Positions 31,631 through 43,017 of a DNA stretch of 64,000 nucleotides are shown here, piece by piece; the first letter of the stretch is position 1, and every line of letters starts with the position of its first letter. The stretch is from Nemertoderma westbladi (Eukaryota > Xenacoelomorpha > Nemertodermatida > Nemertodermatidae): NCBI GenBank assembly GCA_032718475.1, contig JAUCBJ010001040.1, positions 1 through 64,000 on the forward strand, written 5' to 3'. The position numbers and the translations under genes were made by a program. The notes under the pieces were generated by a model. It saw only the letters and a program-made list of their open reading frames with translations. It ran no database searches and was not told the origin of the DNA.

Positions 31631-32245
31631 GTGGAAATTATTGGTTTTTATTTAATTTTCATAGGTAACAGTCATATGAATACTTTTGAAACACAAGAAT
31701 CCAATACATATGACGATGAAGATGCTGCAGTTACTGCTATAAAAATCCCGCAATTGCAAGATACCAATGATCCTGATTGGACTTTGGATTATTCTTCATC
31801 TTACTGTGATGATTATGAGGACAATGAACCCCAGACACTGGAAGACCAATATTGTGTCAATGTGAAAACTGGCAATTCGGACGCAAGTCTTATGGTGGTG
31901 TAACCAAGCGAAATCATAAAGAATGCCAGGCCTGCAATAAGAAAGTTATTAATATTACATGGCACATGAGGGAGCACCATAAGGTAAATGGTAATTGGGA
32001 AACGGTAAGTGGGAAAGTAAAATGGTAAATGGGAAACGGGTCCCAATGAAGAGCGAGGGCATATTTTAAAGCACAGGAAATGTTATGCTGTGCCTAAAGA
32101 TGATAATGAAGATGATAGACTGTTCATACACCACATCAGCGAGTTTCAGGCCTATTTACAATTGCCCATGTATGACATGGAGTGGAAAGATGTCATAATT
32201 CAGCTGGGATTATATTATAGTGATACGTTTATTGGTGGTGGTTGA
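31631..32245 (+). pseudogene. Unrecognised protein remnant with C2H2-like motif
   Basis: Three overlapping plus-strand pieces appear to belong together: an acidic part (31631-31903, with DPDWTLDYSSSYCDDYEDNE), then KECQACNKKVINITWHMREH in another frame, spaced as C-x2-C and H-x4-H, and finally GHILKHRKCYAVPKDD with RLFIHHISEFQAYLQLP up to 32245. Frame changes occur near 31890 and 32040, where a short AATGGTAAATGGGAAACGG repeat lies. No family was recognised. It ends where the oppositely oriented OTU gene fragment ends. Confidence 0.25.
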
Positions 32246-33439
32246 AAAGGTTACAATGCAATCCTCTAAAATATCTTTGTGCCTTCTTCCTCATCATCAG
32301 AGGTGGGTCATTAAGAGATGTATCTGATCTTCTGATTGCATGGAACATGCATTCACCATCCCCACAGACATCAACAAGTGTTAATTCCCTGTCCCTTGCT
32401 TCACTTTGAAACAAAAGTAGTTTGCATTGGTCTCTGTACAGCCCAGGAGGTAGAAGGCTGTGATGAAGTTGGAGGGGGTGGTGGCATGTGAACTTCTTGA
32501 GATATTGAACTATCTGTTATACCTGTTCTTGATGGGTTTGTCCTGATTGATGGTTGGGATGATAGAGAAACTTGTTCATCAGATGACAAAGGATAGGTTG
32601 GTTGTGTAGTTTCCTTGGCACCAAGTGATGTATTGGCTGACAGGGCCACTTTCTGGAGTAGAAATTGTGGAACAGAACCATTACCTAATCCTGATCTTGT
32701 GACAATTTTATGTCGACCCAAACACTCAACACTGCCGTATTTCTTACTGTTGTAAGGGATCAGCTTATTACACTCTCCACAAGTTCTCACAGCCCGTAGA
32801 CTCTCATGTAACAGTGTTGTTTGTATCTCTATATTAGATGACATTTCACTGATAGACTCCCAATTACTTTTATTGGAATCTTCTTTCTGAGCTGCCTGAT
32901 ACTTAACTTTGCAAGATCTACTGCAATATTTCCCTCCTACACGAATAGTTGCAGAGCATGTCCGGCAATATCCTGATTTCTGCGGCTGCAGATTAGCCAC
33001 ATAACAACCTTTACAAAGGTCCTTCCTCCCTCCTTCGTCTATTATTAATTTTACAGTTCTTACATGTAACATCATCTGAACTTTTACCATCTAGAACATC
33101 CTGCTGACTAATCCAGTCTATTAATCTCTGTTCATCCCAGATGACTCACTTCCACCAGATGAACCTACTTACATAATTATTCTTGTTGTGCTGATCTCCA
33201 CATTTCTGACAATACAAATAATCTCCTCTTTCGATTTGTCTCCAGCATATGGTGCAATAATTTCGTCGGCGACCACTGCTACGATTATGAGTTGATGTAA
33301 GCTCTGGACTAACATTAGTTCTTCCAACCTTTTCCCACTTTTCTGTATTTATATCTTCACTTGCTAGGACATTGGTCCTAGACTCTGGCAGTGAACTTGG
33401 CAGTGAAAATTCCAAACTGTACTGATGGCTGTCAGACAT
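32229..33439 (-). pseudogene. Zinc-finger protein with OTU-type cysteine protease start, frameshifted and truncated
   Basis: Three minus-strand frames form one gene. The first (33439-33146) has NYCTICWRQIERGDYLYCQK with CGDQH. The second (to 32401) has DLCKGC, SGYCRTCSATIRVGGKYCSR and VRTCGECNKLIPYNSKKYGS, at least three CxxC pairs, then a Pro/Ser-rich tail (HMPPPPPTSSQPSTSW). The third (32414-32229) reads RELTLVDVCGDGECMFHAIR, the OTU signature in which Asp and Cys of D-G-x-C are catalytic. The OTU domain is cut after about 45 residues, so the catalytic His is missing. OTU proteases remove ubiquitin; in animals they also occur inside Helentron-type transposons, a plausible origin here. Frameshifts near 33090 and 32418 show decay. 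Confidence 0.6.
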
Positions 33440-34120
33440 TCGAGATTTATGTTGAGAAATCTTTCGGCGTTTGAAATCAAACTTCTTACAACATATAAAT
33501 TTCTTATTGGCTTTAATTATTGGCTTGGCTGGGATTAATTGTCTTAAATTGGCAATTTAATTCAATTCATGAGGGGACATGAATTTAAAATATATTCCCG
33601 TAAATTTTATTATTTTAATTTTGGATGGGCACCAATTTATTCCAGAACATGTCTGGGGATGTCAACGACTGATTCCAGAAATTTTGTTTTTTAAGTATAT
33701 CAGTGGGTGCCACGATATCTTAATCGAATAGAATTTCAGTTGGTCGAATAGTTTAACAGATTTACTGTTAAATGAACATCTCCTAATATACATATTATTT
33801 GCAAATAACAACACCATATCCAGTACTGATTGTTTAAACAGCGATTAACCAGCGATATTAATCGCATATTTGAACCACATGCGCGCGCAATGGCTGGAGC
33901 CATTGTTGGCTGGACGTAGAAATGTGTTGCTAGAACAACAACCAACAGAGACCATCACCAAGTGGCAAGGCAGGTCGTCCTTATAATAACTTGCAGTCAG
34001 CCATTGGTTGTCCTGAACAATGAGTCAGGTATAATGATACAAGCTTCTGTGTTTAAACATTGCGTATTCGAATTCAGTTTCTCTGATAATGAAGAATAGA
34101 TATGGGGGAATAGAATATAT
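33440..34120. other. AT-rich spacer
   Basis: No supported frame. A 69-codon minus-strand reading at 33736-33945 has no recognisable content. Confidence 0.4.
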
Positions 34121-34575
34121 TTGTTGATGTCATCTCCACCTTGTTTGGAGAACTATAGCTTTGTAAAAACACCAAACGAAATTGTAACACAAATTTGTGT
34201 GGGACCAAACTTTTGTTACGACGGCAAGGGAATTCATGCTCTGTATCCGAGAAATAGGGCTATTTATATTGAACTTCAATCCACCTGCAGCAATACTGAA
34301 CAACTTTCTGATTACGAAAAATCGAACCATCGGCTGAAGATGTGGAGGTTGTTTTTCTGCCAACTGGTAGTTCCTATGTTCCTCCCTTACCAGAGTGTGG
34401 GGACAAAAAGGAAGATGCTTTAGTGGAAAACCCTCCTTTAGAATCTACTGGTTATGTCCCAGTTGAACCGGCCAAAGCAAGTTGTCTTATGGAAGTCCTT
34501 GTAGAATTTGGAAATAAAATAGATAGTGGCTCAAACGTTCTGCACAAGTTATCATATTTTGCACCGAATATATAA
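34121..34575 (+). pseudogene. Unrecognised reading frame with a frameshift
   Basis: The frame at 34121-34423 (NYSFVKTPNEIVTQICVGPN, then RNRAIYIELQS) can be joined to the frame at 34342-34575 (EDVEVVFLPTGSSYVPPLPE, ALVENPPLESTGYVPVEP), which is acidic and Pro-rich. Composition changes from random-like to protein-like at the overlap near 34310-34330. I do not recognise a domain; both parts may be exon pieces of one gene. Confidence 0.25.
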
Positions 34576-36265
34576 CCCTGTGATAAGATATGATTTCATT
34601 CAAAATTAATAATTTTTCATGGATCTTTTATTAACTAATAAATTAATTGAATTAAACTAATAAAGATGTGAGTTAAACCAAAAGGATTACGTTTGGTAAC
34701 TTCAACAGACTACATACAATTGACCTCCCACAAGGGTGTGTTAAATTTTCAAATTGTTTACTTAGTAATATTATTTAGCGACAAGTGTAAAATAAATATG
34801 TTCGGGTTCATAAATGAGTTCCGGTTAAAGGTATATGATTGCTGATGAGGATACCTTGTCATTTGTAACAGAGGGATCAGATACCAGTAAGGGCAGTACA
34901 ATGAAGTTTACCAGAGTTCCTGGGTGGTGTGATCAGATTGATACTGCCAAATATAATAAATTAAAAAACATAGATAAAAAAAAGACTATTTTACAATGGC
35001 TGATTGTGTATGGTGGTGATTTACAGCCACTTTACTCTTTATACATTTACATTATATAATTTAATCTTTCTCCTTTTTAAAACAGCTGCACAGATTTTAC
35101 TCTTTACCTTTTTATTAATTAAAGATTGAGATTTTTTTTACTCTTTACATTTTTTAATAACACATATTTTACTCTTTACCTTTTTTAAATATATGATGAT
35201 ACACATTTTAGTGTTTTTATTTTATGCCATCGGTGTTAATGTGTTAGTAATAACTGGTACCTGGGTACCTTACTTGTTCGCTGTGGTCAGTATCTAGCAT
35301 TGACAACTACTGTATGTGTGGGCATGGGGTGAGCCACATAAGTCCAGGTGAGACTTAGCCTTAGCGTAGGGGTATAATTAGTGGACCCATCCGTCGTTCT
35401 CGGCAATGTTGAACGTTAATAATTCTAATTAAGTCAGTCAATCTTTCATGAAATGGAACCAAACTTTGTAGTATATAAAAAGTTTAGAAATTCTATACAG
35501 AGACATACTTGTATAGTTCACCTGACAATGTTCATGACATGTTGTTACATGACATGTTCATTTGAAATGTATTCCATTAGAATCAGCGCCCTACAAAACC
35601 TGAAAATTTGAATTTATAGCATCGTATAAGTGAATTAAAAATTTTGTGTTCTAACTGAAAAGTGCTGGTTACTTGTTTTTTTCATTTTTTTCCTAAGCAT
35701 AGAGGACTAAACAGCCATTTATGGTAATCATATCATTTTTATATATTTTCCAATGTATTTTGCGCCCCAGAAAACCTGTATTGAAAAACAATTTGCCGAA
35801 AAATGTAACTTTCAAATTTTGTGAAAATTGTGCACTACGGTACTTGTAATTTTGGTGCTGCAATATTACCACCCCAGTACATTTTTTCGAAAATTTTTTT
35901 TTCGGTCGGATCCAGACTAGAGATACCTACGTACAAACAAAAAAAATCAGACGTTTTCGTTAATATTTGTAGATTTTAGAGGGATGGGTCAATATGACCC
36001 CCCCCCCCCCCCCCCCCGGTATTTGTACAGCATTTTATAGCCTGGTACTAATAGGGTTAATCTGTATCCTGTCCTGTCAATCATGAAGTGGAGTGGAAGT
36101 GTTGTATATAATTCACAATAGCTATACGTTAGCCTAGCGCAGTTGCTGGCCATATTAAAATGGAGGATTACCCTGTTCCCACATATTGCAAGGCCAGCCT
36201 CTGACGCGATGTACATAAATAAATGAAATATTAACTTGAATTAATTGATAAAGCCCAAACACATT
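34576..36265. other. AT-rich spacer with TTTTACTCTTTACC repeats and a poly-C tract
   Basis: A loose tandem repeat of TTTTACTCTTTACCTTTTT occupies about 35096-35185, and 20 consecutive C lie at 35998-36017. A 74-codon frame at 34835-35059 has no recognisable domain. Nothing else is supported. Confidence 0.5.
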
Positions 36266-37023
36266 GTTCAGTAAGTGAGAACATGCCCTTGTCACCGCGT
36301 TAAGCATAATATACTAGGTTTAGATTCAGAGACCAATTAAGGTGACATAAAAATGGTGGTTTACTGAGTAATATTTCAGCCAACAGGCATTTATCAAACT
36401 CAAACAATCAGATATATCTACCGACAGAGAAGCACAGTACAGACTCAGAATGCAATTCAAATTTCCCTCTAAAGACTATTGCACCAAAAAAGCCAGATCG
36501 AAAAATAGCACAATCAGAAGATGGCCAGATCGAAAAATAGCACAATCTATATATATACATACAAAAACACCAAGCATTAACATACATCACGCTAAAGATT
36601 TCGATACGGGATGGTAGGTAATATAAACATTATCACGGGTACAAAAAATTTCTTTATATACTTTTTTTATATATTTTCTACTATTACGACACACGCTAAA
36701 TTTAGAATAGACTTTTTTCAATCATTTTTTCAATTTGGTGCAATTAAAATTAGAAACATTAAATTAGTTGAAGTACTGTATATCTTTTTTTCTTTTTTTG
36801 GTGCAATAGTCTTTAGAGGGAAATTTGAATTGCATTCTGAGTCTGTACTGTGCTTCTCTGTCGGTAGATATATCTGATTGTTTGAGTTTGATAAATGCCT
36901 GTTGGCTGAAATATTACTCAGTAAACCACCATTTTTCTGTCACCTTAATTGGTCTCTGAATCTAAACCTAGTATATTATGCTTAACGCGGTGACAAGGGC
37001 ACGTTCTCACTTACTAAACTGTA
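36266..37023. mobile_element. MITE/foldback element with ~225-bp terminal inverted repeats
   Basis: The left arm (36266-36490) and right arm (36796-37022) are reverse complements over about 225 bp with only a handful of differences. The arms start near CAGTAAGTGAGAAC and end near ATTGCACCAAAAAA. The 305-bp interior is AT-rich and contains two copies of GCCAGATCGAAAAATAGCAC about 34 bp apart. There is no transposase. ACATT occurs on both outer sides (36261-36265 and 37024-37028) and is a candidate 5-bp target duplication. Superfamily not assigned. Confidence 0.85.
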
Positions 37024-37496
37024 ACATTTCGCAGGACATTCATTCAATTTCTATAACAAGACGCAATTTTTTTTATTATATGGCTGTGTTGTCTGTTTGA
37101 AACCGAAAAGGTCGAACCTTACCGTGCCACTTGGTACATAATTGTTAAATACTGTAGATTTAAATTTAATACAAAAGATAAATGCGAATTAGGTACCTAT
37201 AAATATTTATTTGTAATAATCACACTCTTTGAAAACCTGTGGCCCATATGACCCATGCTGCAATTAAACGTGGTAATAAAACTGAAGTAAAAAGCTCGAA
37301 TAAATTTAACTTTTAACAAATTATGTTATTTAAATCCAAAAAAACCTGTTAAAAACCAAAAATAATTTTGCTAATGATGGGAACCTAATTGTAGTGTCAT
37401 AGGGATAGTGAATTAAAATTATATTATTATCTATTAACTTAGTATTAATTATTAAATTATTTATACTATTAATTAAAAAACTTACTCTTAGCTGCT
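37024..37496. other. AT-rich spacer
   Basis: No supported gene. The stretch leads up to a splice-donor-like site of the GC-rich patch to its right. Confidence 0.4.
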
Positions 37497-37682
37497 CTCC
37501 GGTGAAGTAGAGCGACGTAAACTGCCACGATGAAAACACATGTGGCAGTACACGTCGCCAGGAGGCAGGAGAACGTCGCCCTCAATGGCCCAGGCGGCCG
37601 GCCCAGGTTGACGGAAACAGGGGCATTGGCCGCTGGTCCCTTTTAACCCATGGCAAACAGCCCCTCCACATACTCTCTTCAT
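37497..37682 (-). CDS. GC-rich candidate exon, frame ambiguous
   Basis: This patch is strikingly GC-rich against AT-rich flanks. On the minus strand it starts after TTCTAGACAACA and runs to AAGA before GTAAGT (donor near 37487-37492). Two frames are attractive: one from ATG at 37682 with seven Cys (VCGGAVCHGLKGTSGQCPCF, DVYCHMCFHRG) that hits a stop just before the donor, and one crossing the donor that ends with a hydrophobic, membrane-like TCVFIVAVYVALLHRR. I cannot choose between them. No family recognised. Confidence 0.25.
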
Positions 37683-37689
37683 TGTTGTC

Positions 37690-38135
37690 TAGAATATAAA
37701 ATGTATAATAAGTGTCATTGACATGGGAATATTCATAAATGAGTGTAGCTCGTGTACATACTGTAATACATTACATTTTTATCAACAACTGTACTGTTGG
37801 TACAAAAGATTATGTATCACGAAATTGAAAGTTTCCTCTGTAGTTATAACGTTGAGAACCAATTAACCAACCTACTATCTCACCCTGATAATGCATAACA
37901 ACATTAAACAAAACCACACACGTTATATAAGATGTAAGAGAGCCAGCCCTAGTTAACAATATTATAAAATATAATATTAAAAACATATAACTTAAATAAA
38001 TAATTAATTAAAATTAATAGAACAATAAAAGATTAAACAAATCCGGCGTGACTGCAAATACCGAAATATGAAAAAATCAACACAATATTAATTAATATTT
38101 GTTATTATTATAATAGGCTAAGTAAGGGTTGACAC
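37690..38135. other. AT-rich spacer
   Basis: Nothing recognised. Confidence 0.4.
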
Positions 38136-38357
38136 TTATATTAGGAATGCCATCATATAGTAACCCGACTTCAATCTTTTAACGGGTGGCTGCTGGGTGG
38201 TCTTACCGGTACCCTTTTTTTTATGAGCAGTTACTATATTAACTACCACACAGGATAGATGCGCCCGCTCCATAACAGGTGGCGCAACTATAACCTGTGT
38301 GGCAGTTACTACGTTCATATATTTTGGGGGAATTGCCTCATACCTATCCTTATCCAT
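38136..38357 (-). CDS. Possible small exon, unknown protein
   Basis: The ATG at 38357 follows ACATTTCAG, a plausible acceptor, and the frame reads MDKDRYEAIPPKYMNVVTAT, then APPVMERAHLSCVVVNIV and a basic stretch. The downstream part runs into ACCGGTACCC repeats. It could be the exon 5' of the GC-rich patch at 37497-37682, but this is unproven. Confidence 0.2.
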   Translation of the reverse strand: MDKDRYEAIPPKYMNVVTATQVIVAPPVMERAHLSCVVVNIVTAHKKKGTGKTTQQPPVKRLKSGYYMMAFLI

Positions 38358-39395
38358 CTGAAATGTTAAAAATAATAATATCAGTAGGCCTATAGAACAA
38401 ATATTATAAGTATGAACAAAGTTATGATTGTTATAATTTTCATGCGGTTGAGTAAGAATTTCGCCCGAAAGAGTCTTAATTTACCAGTCTTGAGTCTGGC
38501 AGCGCTGGTGATGATGATGGAGTAGATGTTAGGATATTGGATTTAGAACCAGAACCATATTTATCTTGGAGGAAGACAGATGTATCTATAGATATTATGT
38601 GTTTTACAGGGGAGCAATTACACAAGATATACATACTATACACAATTTACACAAGAATGAGGAACTGTGTAATCAGGTGGTGGCTGATAGTTCTCCTTGC
38701 CACAATCATCGCAATAACCCCTATAGGGATCCAGCGAATATCCTTCATAACTCATTACATTATTAAAAGTTTATATACCTCGGTTAACCAAATACATAAA
38801 TAATGAAAGTTATAACAAAGTATACCAGTACAGTGTATATTTACGTATAGGGCCTATAGTTCTAGAAGATCTGAAGGTTCTACCATAAATTTGAGTAGGA
38901 GGAAAATTGGTTTGGGGCCCCGTTTTAGAAAGCATGAAACAAGCAATCCATCTAGAATATATTAATAAATTAGAAATTGAAAAAAGCCCCAATTTTGTGT
39001 AAACGACCACACGAAAAGCAAAAGCTACGATTAACTCTAATATAGTGAACAATTAATTATTATAATAATAATTGTCTATATTATACCATAAAACTGAATC
39101 CATGGAAGAAAAAACAAATAAAAGTCAAGATGTCCATTACTCTATAGTTGAAATTGCAGTAATTGATCAATTATCAGAAAAAATGACGAAATTTGGTATT
39201 TTCAAGCCATTTGTGGAAGGGTCACATTAACTTTAAATTCCAACTACAGATATTTTTGTTAAGTACCATGAATTCTTCAATATTTGCTGGGAGAAATCTT
39301 TTATATATAAAATCTAATTTTTCTCAGCTTTCATCCAAAAATTCTAGTTTGCGGCAAAATTTTCAGATTTGAAATTTGTTGTGGAGGGGTCAACC
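38358..39395. other. Spacer with a short acidic frame
   Basis: From an acceptor-like TTTACCAG at about 38485 the plus strand is open as SGSAGDDDGVDVRILDLEPE then YLSWRKTDVSIDIMCFTGEQ up to about 38620. The tetrapeptide-like FTGEQL also appears in the minus-strand reading at 37500. This may be another exon piece. From 38800 to 39395 nothing is recognised. Confidence 0.25.
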
Positions 39396-41244
39396 TTTAT
39401 TTTAAAAAGATTTTTCTTTTATTTTCTGAGTTTTCTCAACACAATACCACTTTCTGTAAGAAAGAAAATCTAAAATTAAAAAAAAAAAAATTTCATTCAC
39501 CCCTAATGTGTATGTGAATTATTCAAAATTTTGATATTTATAGTTAAGTTTTGGTTTGATTTTTTAACTTATCACTTACCTGTATATCCACACTTTCGAT
39601 GCTGCCATCTGTTGCATTCATCGCACTGCAAAGCCTGCTGACGAACTGTCACTTCTCTGATACACACAACGCACGTGTCGGGGTTGGGCATCATAAAGAA
39701 AATCGAATTACAAAGTGAGACAAATTTTAAAAGAACAACTTGAGACAGCTTAAATAGCAAAATATTTAAAAGCGAAAATAACTAGCCAAGCAAGTGAAAA
39801 TGAGCAATGCCAGAACCAGTGGGTGGTAGAGATAGCACACAGCCTGTCCACTTTATCTTGAACTGAACCAATCATATTAAGCACAACGGAATGACTCACT
39901 TTTCTTCTTCTTGTTTAGATAGAGGTGTAACAAACAGGACTAGTTAGAGGCGTAATGATGGCCTCCTGTTCCAGCTTATTCTTTACAGTTTACACGCAAT
40001 CAAATATCCCCATCTTGTATGTCATGTAAGGAAGGTAGCAAAGTGTAGCTTGGTATACAAAGAAAGTAAAATATTGTAAAAAATAGTGAAAAATATTGCA
40101 ATAATATCGAACATATGATAACAACAAATGAAATAAACATATTTTCACTGCAGAGTCAGCAAATCAATAATGTTCGCTTATAATATTAATGAGAGTAAGC
40201 GTCACCCAACAACTATTATATGCATTATGACACTATAAATAAAATACGTTACCCCAACCTAGGATATCTCCGGACTACCTTTTGTTGTATATCCATATAT
40301 CTAAAAATGTGTTTTTCTGCATCAGTTAAAATGTCAGTATTCTTTCGGTTAATATACATTTTTGGAATTTCAATAAGATTGATATTCTATTTGGTTAAAT
40401 TTCACACCATTTACATTTTGCTCTATATCCAATGCAACATAATGGAAAGAATGGGAAAATTATCTTCCAATATCGAAATGTTGAATAATGTGAATTTTCT
40501 AATCGCAACTCTTTGAATTATGCTCTGCTAATTTTAGAGTTTGCGAGTGGATACCGGCAATATACTGTCTCCTTATCTATTGTAAACACCCAATACTCTA
40601 GGACTTCTAGTAACGAATGGTCTGATACAAACTTTATTACAAGGTGGGACATGTTGTGGAGTGGAGTTGTTCTTAATTAAACATAGTCAATAAACGCTAC
40701 AATATAATCTAGTTAATTAAATCAATATATAAGCACTTATTTATACTACTACTAGTACTACTGGTACTGGTAGGAAAAGACGCGGGAATATCACCTCCAC
40801 ACCATTTTCCATAAGGTCTGCTACCCGTGGTAGTGCAGTAATTACTTAGTACAACACCAACAATAAGACGGAAATATAAGAAACTGGAAACCTTTTCAAC
40901 ACCGAAAAGATCTTCCAATTTGAGTGAAAACCTTCATGAATACTGTCGAAACTCTGTTTTATCAGTTTCGAGCAAGAGCTGGGTCTGTAGAAAATGAAAT
41001 GGGAACTATACATAAATCCTATTACAGCAGTAATTTTAAGAAAATGGATGCTGCCAATATGCCACCACCACCTACTGCCGATGACGATTTACCATCAACC
41101 AGTGCGGACAATCAACCCGAAATAGTCTTTCCCTCACCCCCAAGGTCGAGATTGTGGCGCACCTTGGCTATGGAGTATACCCAAATGGATATACAAATTC
41201 ATCCTGGTAGTCCTTTAGGTCTACAACAAAGTAAAGAAACACAG
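39396..41244. mobile_element. Copy B of the 1.85-kb dispersed repeat (empty LINE site)
   Basis: Matches copy A (5303-6584 plus 9003-9585) across its length and lacks the LINE. The pre-insertion target TGGAGTTGTTCTTA is at 40662-40675. Differences from copy A include small deletions, for example within the upstream region of the PHD exon and 11 bp lost near 40920. Confidence 0.85.
39580..39694 (-). CDS. PHD-like zinc finger first exon with intact splice donor (copy B)
   Basis: From the ATG at 39694 the frame gives PDTCVVCIREVTVRQQALQC then DECNRWQHRKCGYTG, a PHD-type C4-H-C arrangement cut by an intron after the sixth ligand. The exon ends at 39580 with ACAG and is followed by the consensus donor GTAAGT. 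Copy A at 5480-5594 has lost this donor. PHD fingers usually read histone H3; in mobile elements they are found at the N terminus of some MULE-type transposase genes. Downstream exons should lie at lower coordinates but none was recognised. Confidence 0.6.
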
Positions 41245-41394
41245 GTGGAAGATGGCGAGTTTGTTGTAGGGTCTGGGCGTGTGGGACTACATTCATCAGA
41301 AGTTCAGATCTGGTTTGGATTCAATGCTCCCACACTGCTTTCAGCAAGAAATGCAAGATGTGGTGTGAATCGCGATGTGCAGGATTCGTTGTAA
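40924..41394 (+). CDS. Unrecognised proline-containing frame in copy B
   Basis: The first 107 residues match the frame at 9259-9585; then the sequence continues VEDGEFVVGSGRVGLHSSEV and GFNAPTLLSARNARCGVN to a stop at 41392-41394. Because copy A breaks off exactly at SKETQ, the copy B version is probably the more complete. No domain is recognised. The 5' end differs from copy A by a small deletion that includes the triplets before the ATG. Confidence 0.3.
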   Translation: MKTFMNTVETLFYQFRARAGSVENEMGTIHKSYYSSNFKKMDAANMPPPPTADDDLPSTSADNQPEIVFPSPPRSRLWRTLAMEYTQMDIQIHPGSPLGLQQSKETQVEDGEFVVGSGRVGLHSSEVQIWFGFNAPTLLSARNARCGVNRDVQDSL

Positions 41395-42059
41395 ATTCAA
41401 ATAATCGATCTGTTTTCGAAAGGGCCTACAAAAAATTAATTTCCTATGCAATAAACATAGAAAGTAATATTTCAACTAGGCCTATTTTATAGATTTTGTT
41501 CATCCTATGTAATTTGTATTTAGAATGTAATAATTGATCGTAGCCTATAGTTTCTCGTACTATCTATATCCATATCTATATCTATCTATCTATATAATAC
41601 TAATATACATATACTAGGCTTATACTAATATATAACTTCTTACTATATCATAATAATTTTCGGAACTGTCTTTATTGTATTAACATCATAATCAGTGAGT
41701 CAGTGCAATATTTGAAATATCATGTATTTTATAACTCTAATTTACTAGGCCTATAGTTTTTGGTTAATAAGAATTAAAAATATTGACTAAATAAAAGTAA
41801 AATAATAAAAATATCTTTATTTTTAAATTTTTTAAATTACATTTTTATCTACACAAATATATTTAGGCCTTTCTATTACATTTCTCTGCAATAATCATAG
41901 AAAATAATATAGATCAATTATTTGTAAATAAATATATATTGAAGTGCATGAATAAGTGGCATAAAATCGCCTTTGTAATTCCTTTTATACGTACAATTTA
42001 TACATTACATTATATTACACATTATACTTACATATACATATTTTTATGCTTAAAAGATC
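41395..42059. other. AT-rich spacer
   Basis: Contains a TATC/TATA simple stretch around 41560-41600 and no supported gene. Confidence 0.45.
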
Positions 42060-43017
42060 ATTTTCGTTGTGTATTTGCCATGTTCTTCTTCATGCATGAC
42101 TCGATTACTGCAACCGAAAAATGGGTACTAAGATTATCTTTGGAACAAACACACAAACACTTCAATGGAAGAAACACTTTGGAAAAGAAATCTTAGAAGT
42201 TAGGGAACTGGAACCATCCATTCCTAGAGCAACCAAAGCGCAAACCTTGTTTGCAGCATCTACCAGTACAGAATGGCTCTCCTTTTGGGCCACCACTAAC
42301 CCATCCTGGGTATAGATTTTCTGCTTTGAATACCACAGCTGGTGGCAATACCACACCACTGGCTGAACCACACCACATTACACTGGTTGACGTTTTTGAT
42401 GAGTGTAATTTTTCATCTGGAAATTTAGTTCCCTTTCGAAACAGAAGGATTTTTCTACCCGGGTTATCCACCATGGCAGTCTCATCGTAATTAAAAATAT
42501 TATCTGGTGGAATATCATTAAGGGATGTTGTAAGATTTGAAAATAATTCAACGACCACATTTGATGTTAGGCTATTAGATCAATATGGTGAAAGGTTGTT
42601 AGCTAAACATGCCGATATATCCTTCGTATGTCGTTTCAAAAAACTACAGACCCACTCACGTCCTGGTAGATTGTCTTTAAAGCAATTTACCATTACCCCT
42701 GCCCTATCTAAATATCCTTTAACAATCAAACGCAAATCCATAGAATCTAGGGGATAACCCCAGTCACCAATTAGACAAATAGTATTAACCATGGTTTTTT
42801 CTTCATCCGGTTTAAGGGCAGTTTGGCCACCATGTTTTCCAATATGTTGTTTCCGAACTTGGTTGTTAATAGTTTGTTTTGGTATTCCATACTTCTGTTC
42901 TACTTCTCGGTATGTTAACTGTGTATTTATTACATCATTCACTGCTGCAGCTAAATCTTCCTTTGTGTAGTCTGCATAATGACGTGCTCCCAACTTCCAT
43001 TTATGATTACGTGGCAT
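42060..43017 (-). pseudogene. pogo-like (Tc1/mariner) transposase, broken
   Basis: It starts MPRNHKWKLGARHYADYTKE, continues LTYREVEQKYGIPKQTINNQ (Psq-type helix-turn-helix), then LRLIVKGYLDRAGVMVNCFK and LPGREWVCSFLKRH (CENP-B-like HTH). An in-frame TGA at about 42580 interrupts it. The same frame resumes with IPPDNIFNYDETAMVDNPGR (first catalytic Asp), SASGVVLPPAVVFKAENLYP and SGGPKGEPF. A frameshift follows near 42290, after which KDNLSTHFSVAVIESCMKKN contains the second Asp. The end, with the third catalytic residue, is missing. This is a DNA transposon remnant that once excised and pasted at TA sites. Confidence 0.8.

Noticed and set aside
36408-36877. Two frames sharing the same C-terminal peptide on opposite strands
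   Set aside because: They are the two arms of the inverted repeat of the foldback element, not paralogous genes.
40220-40516. Hydrophobic 98-codon plus frame, also at 6216-6425
   Set aside because: AT-rich DNA translates to hydrophobic residues by chance; the two copies differ in upstream length and have no domain.
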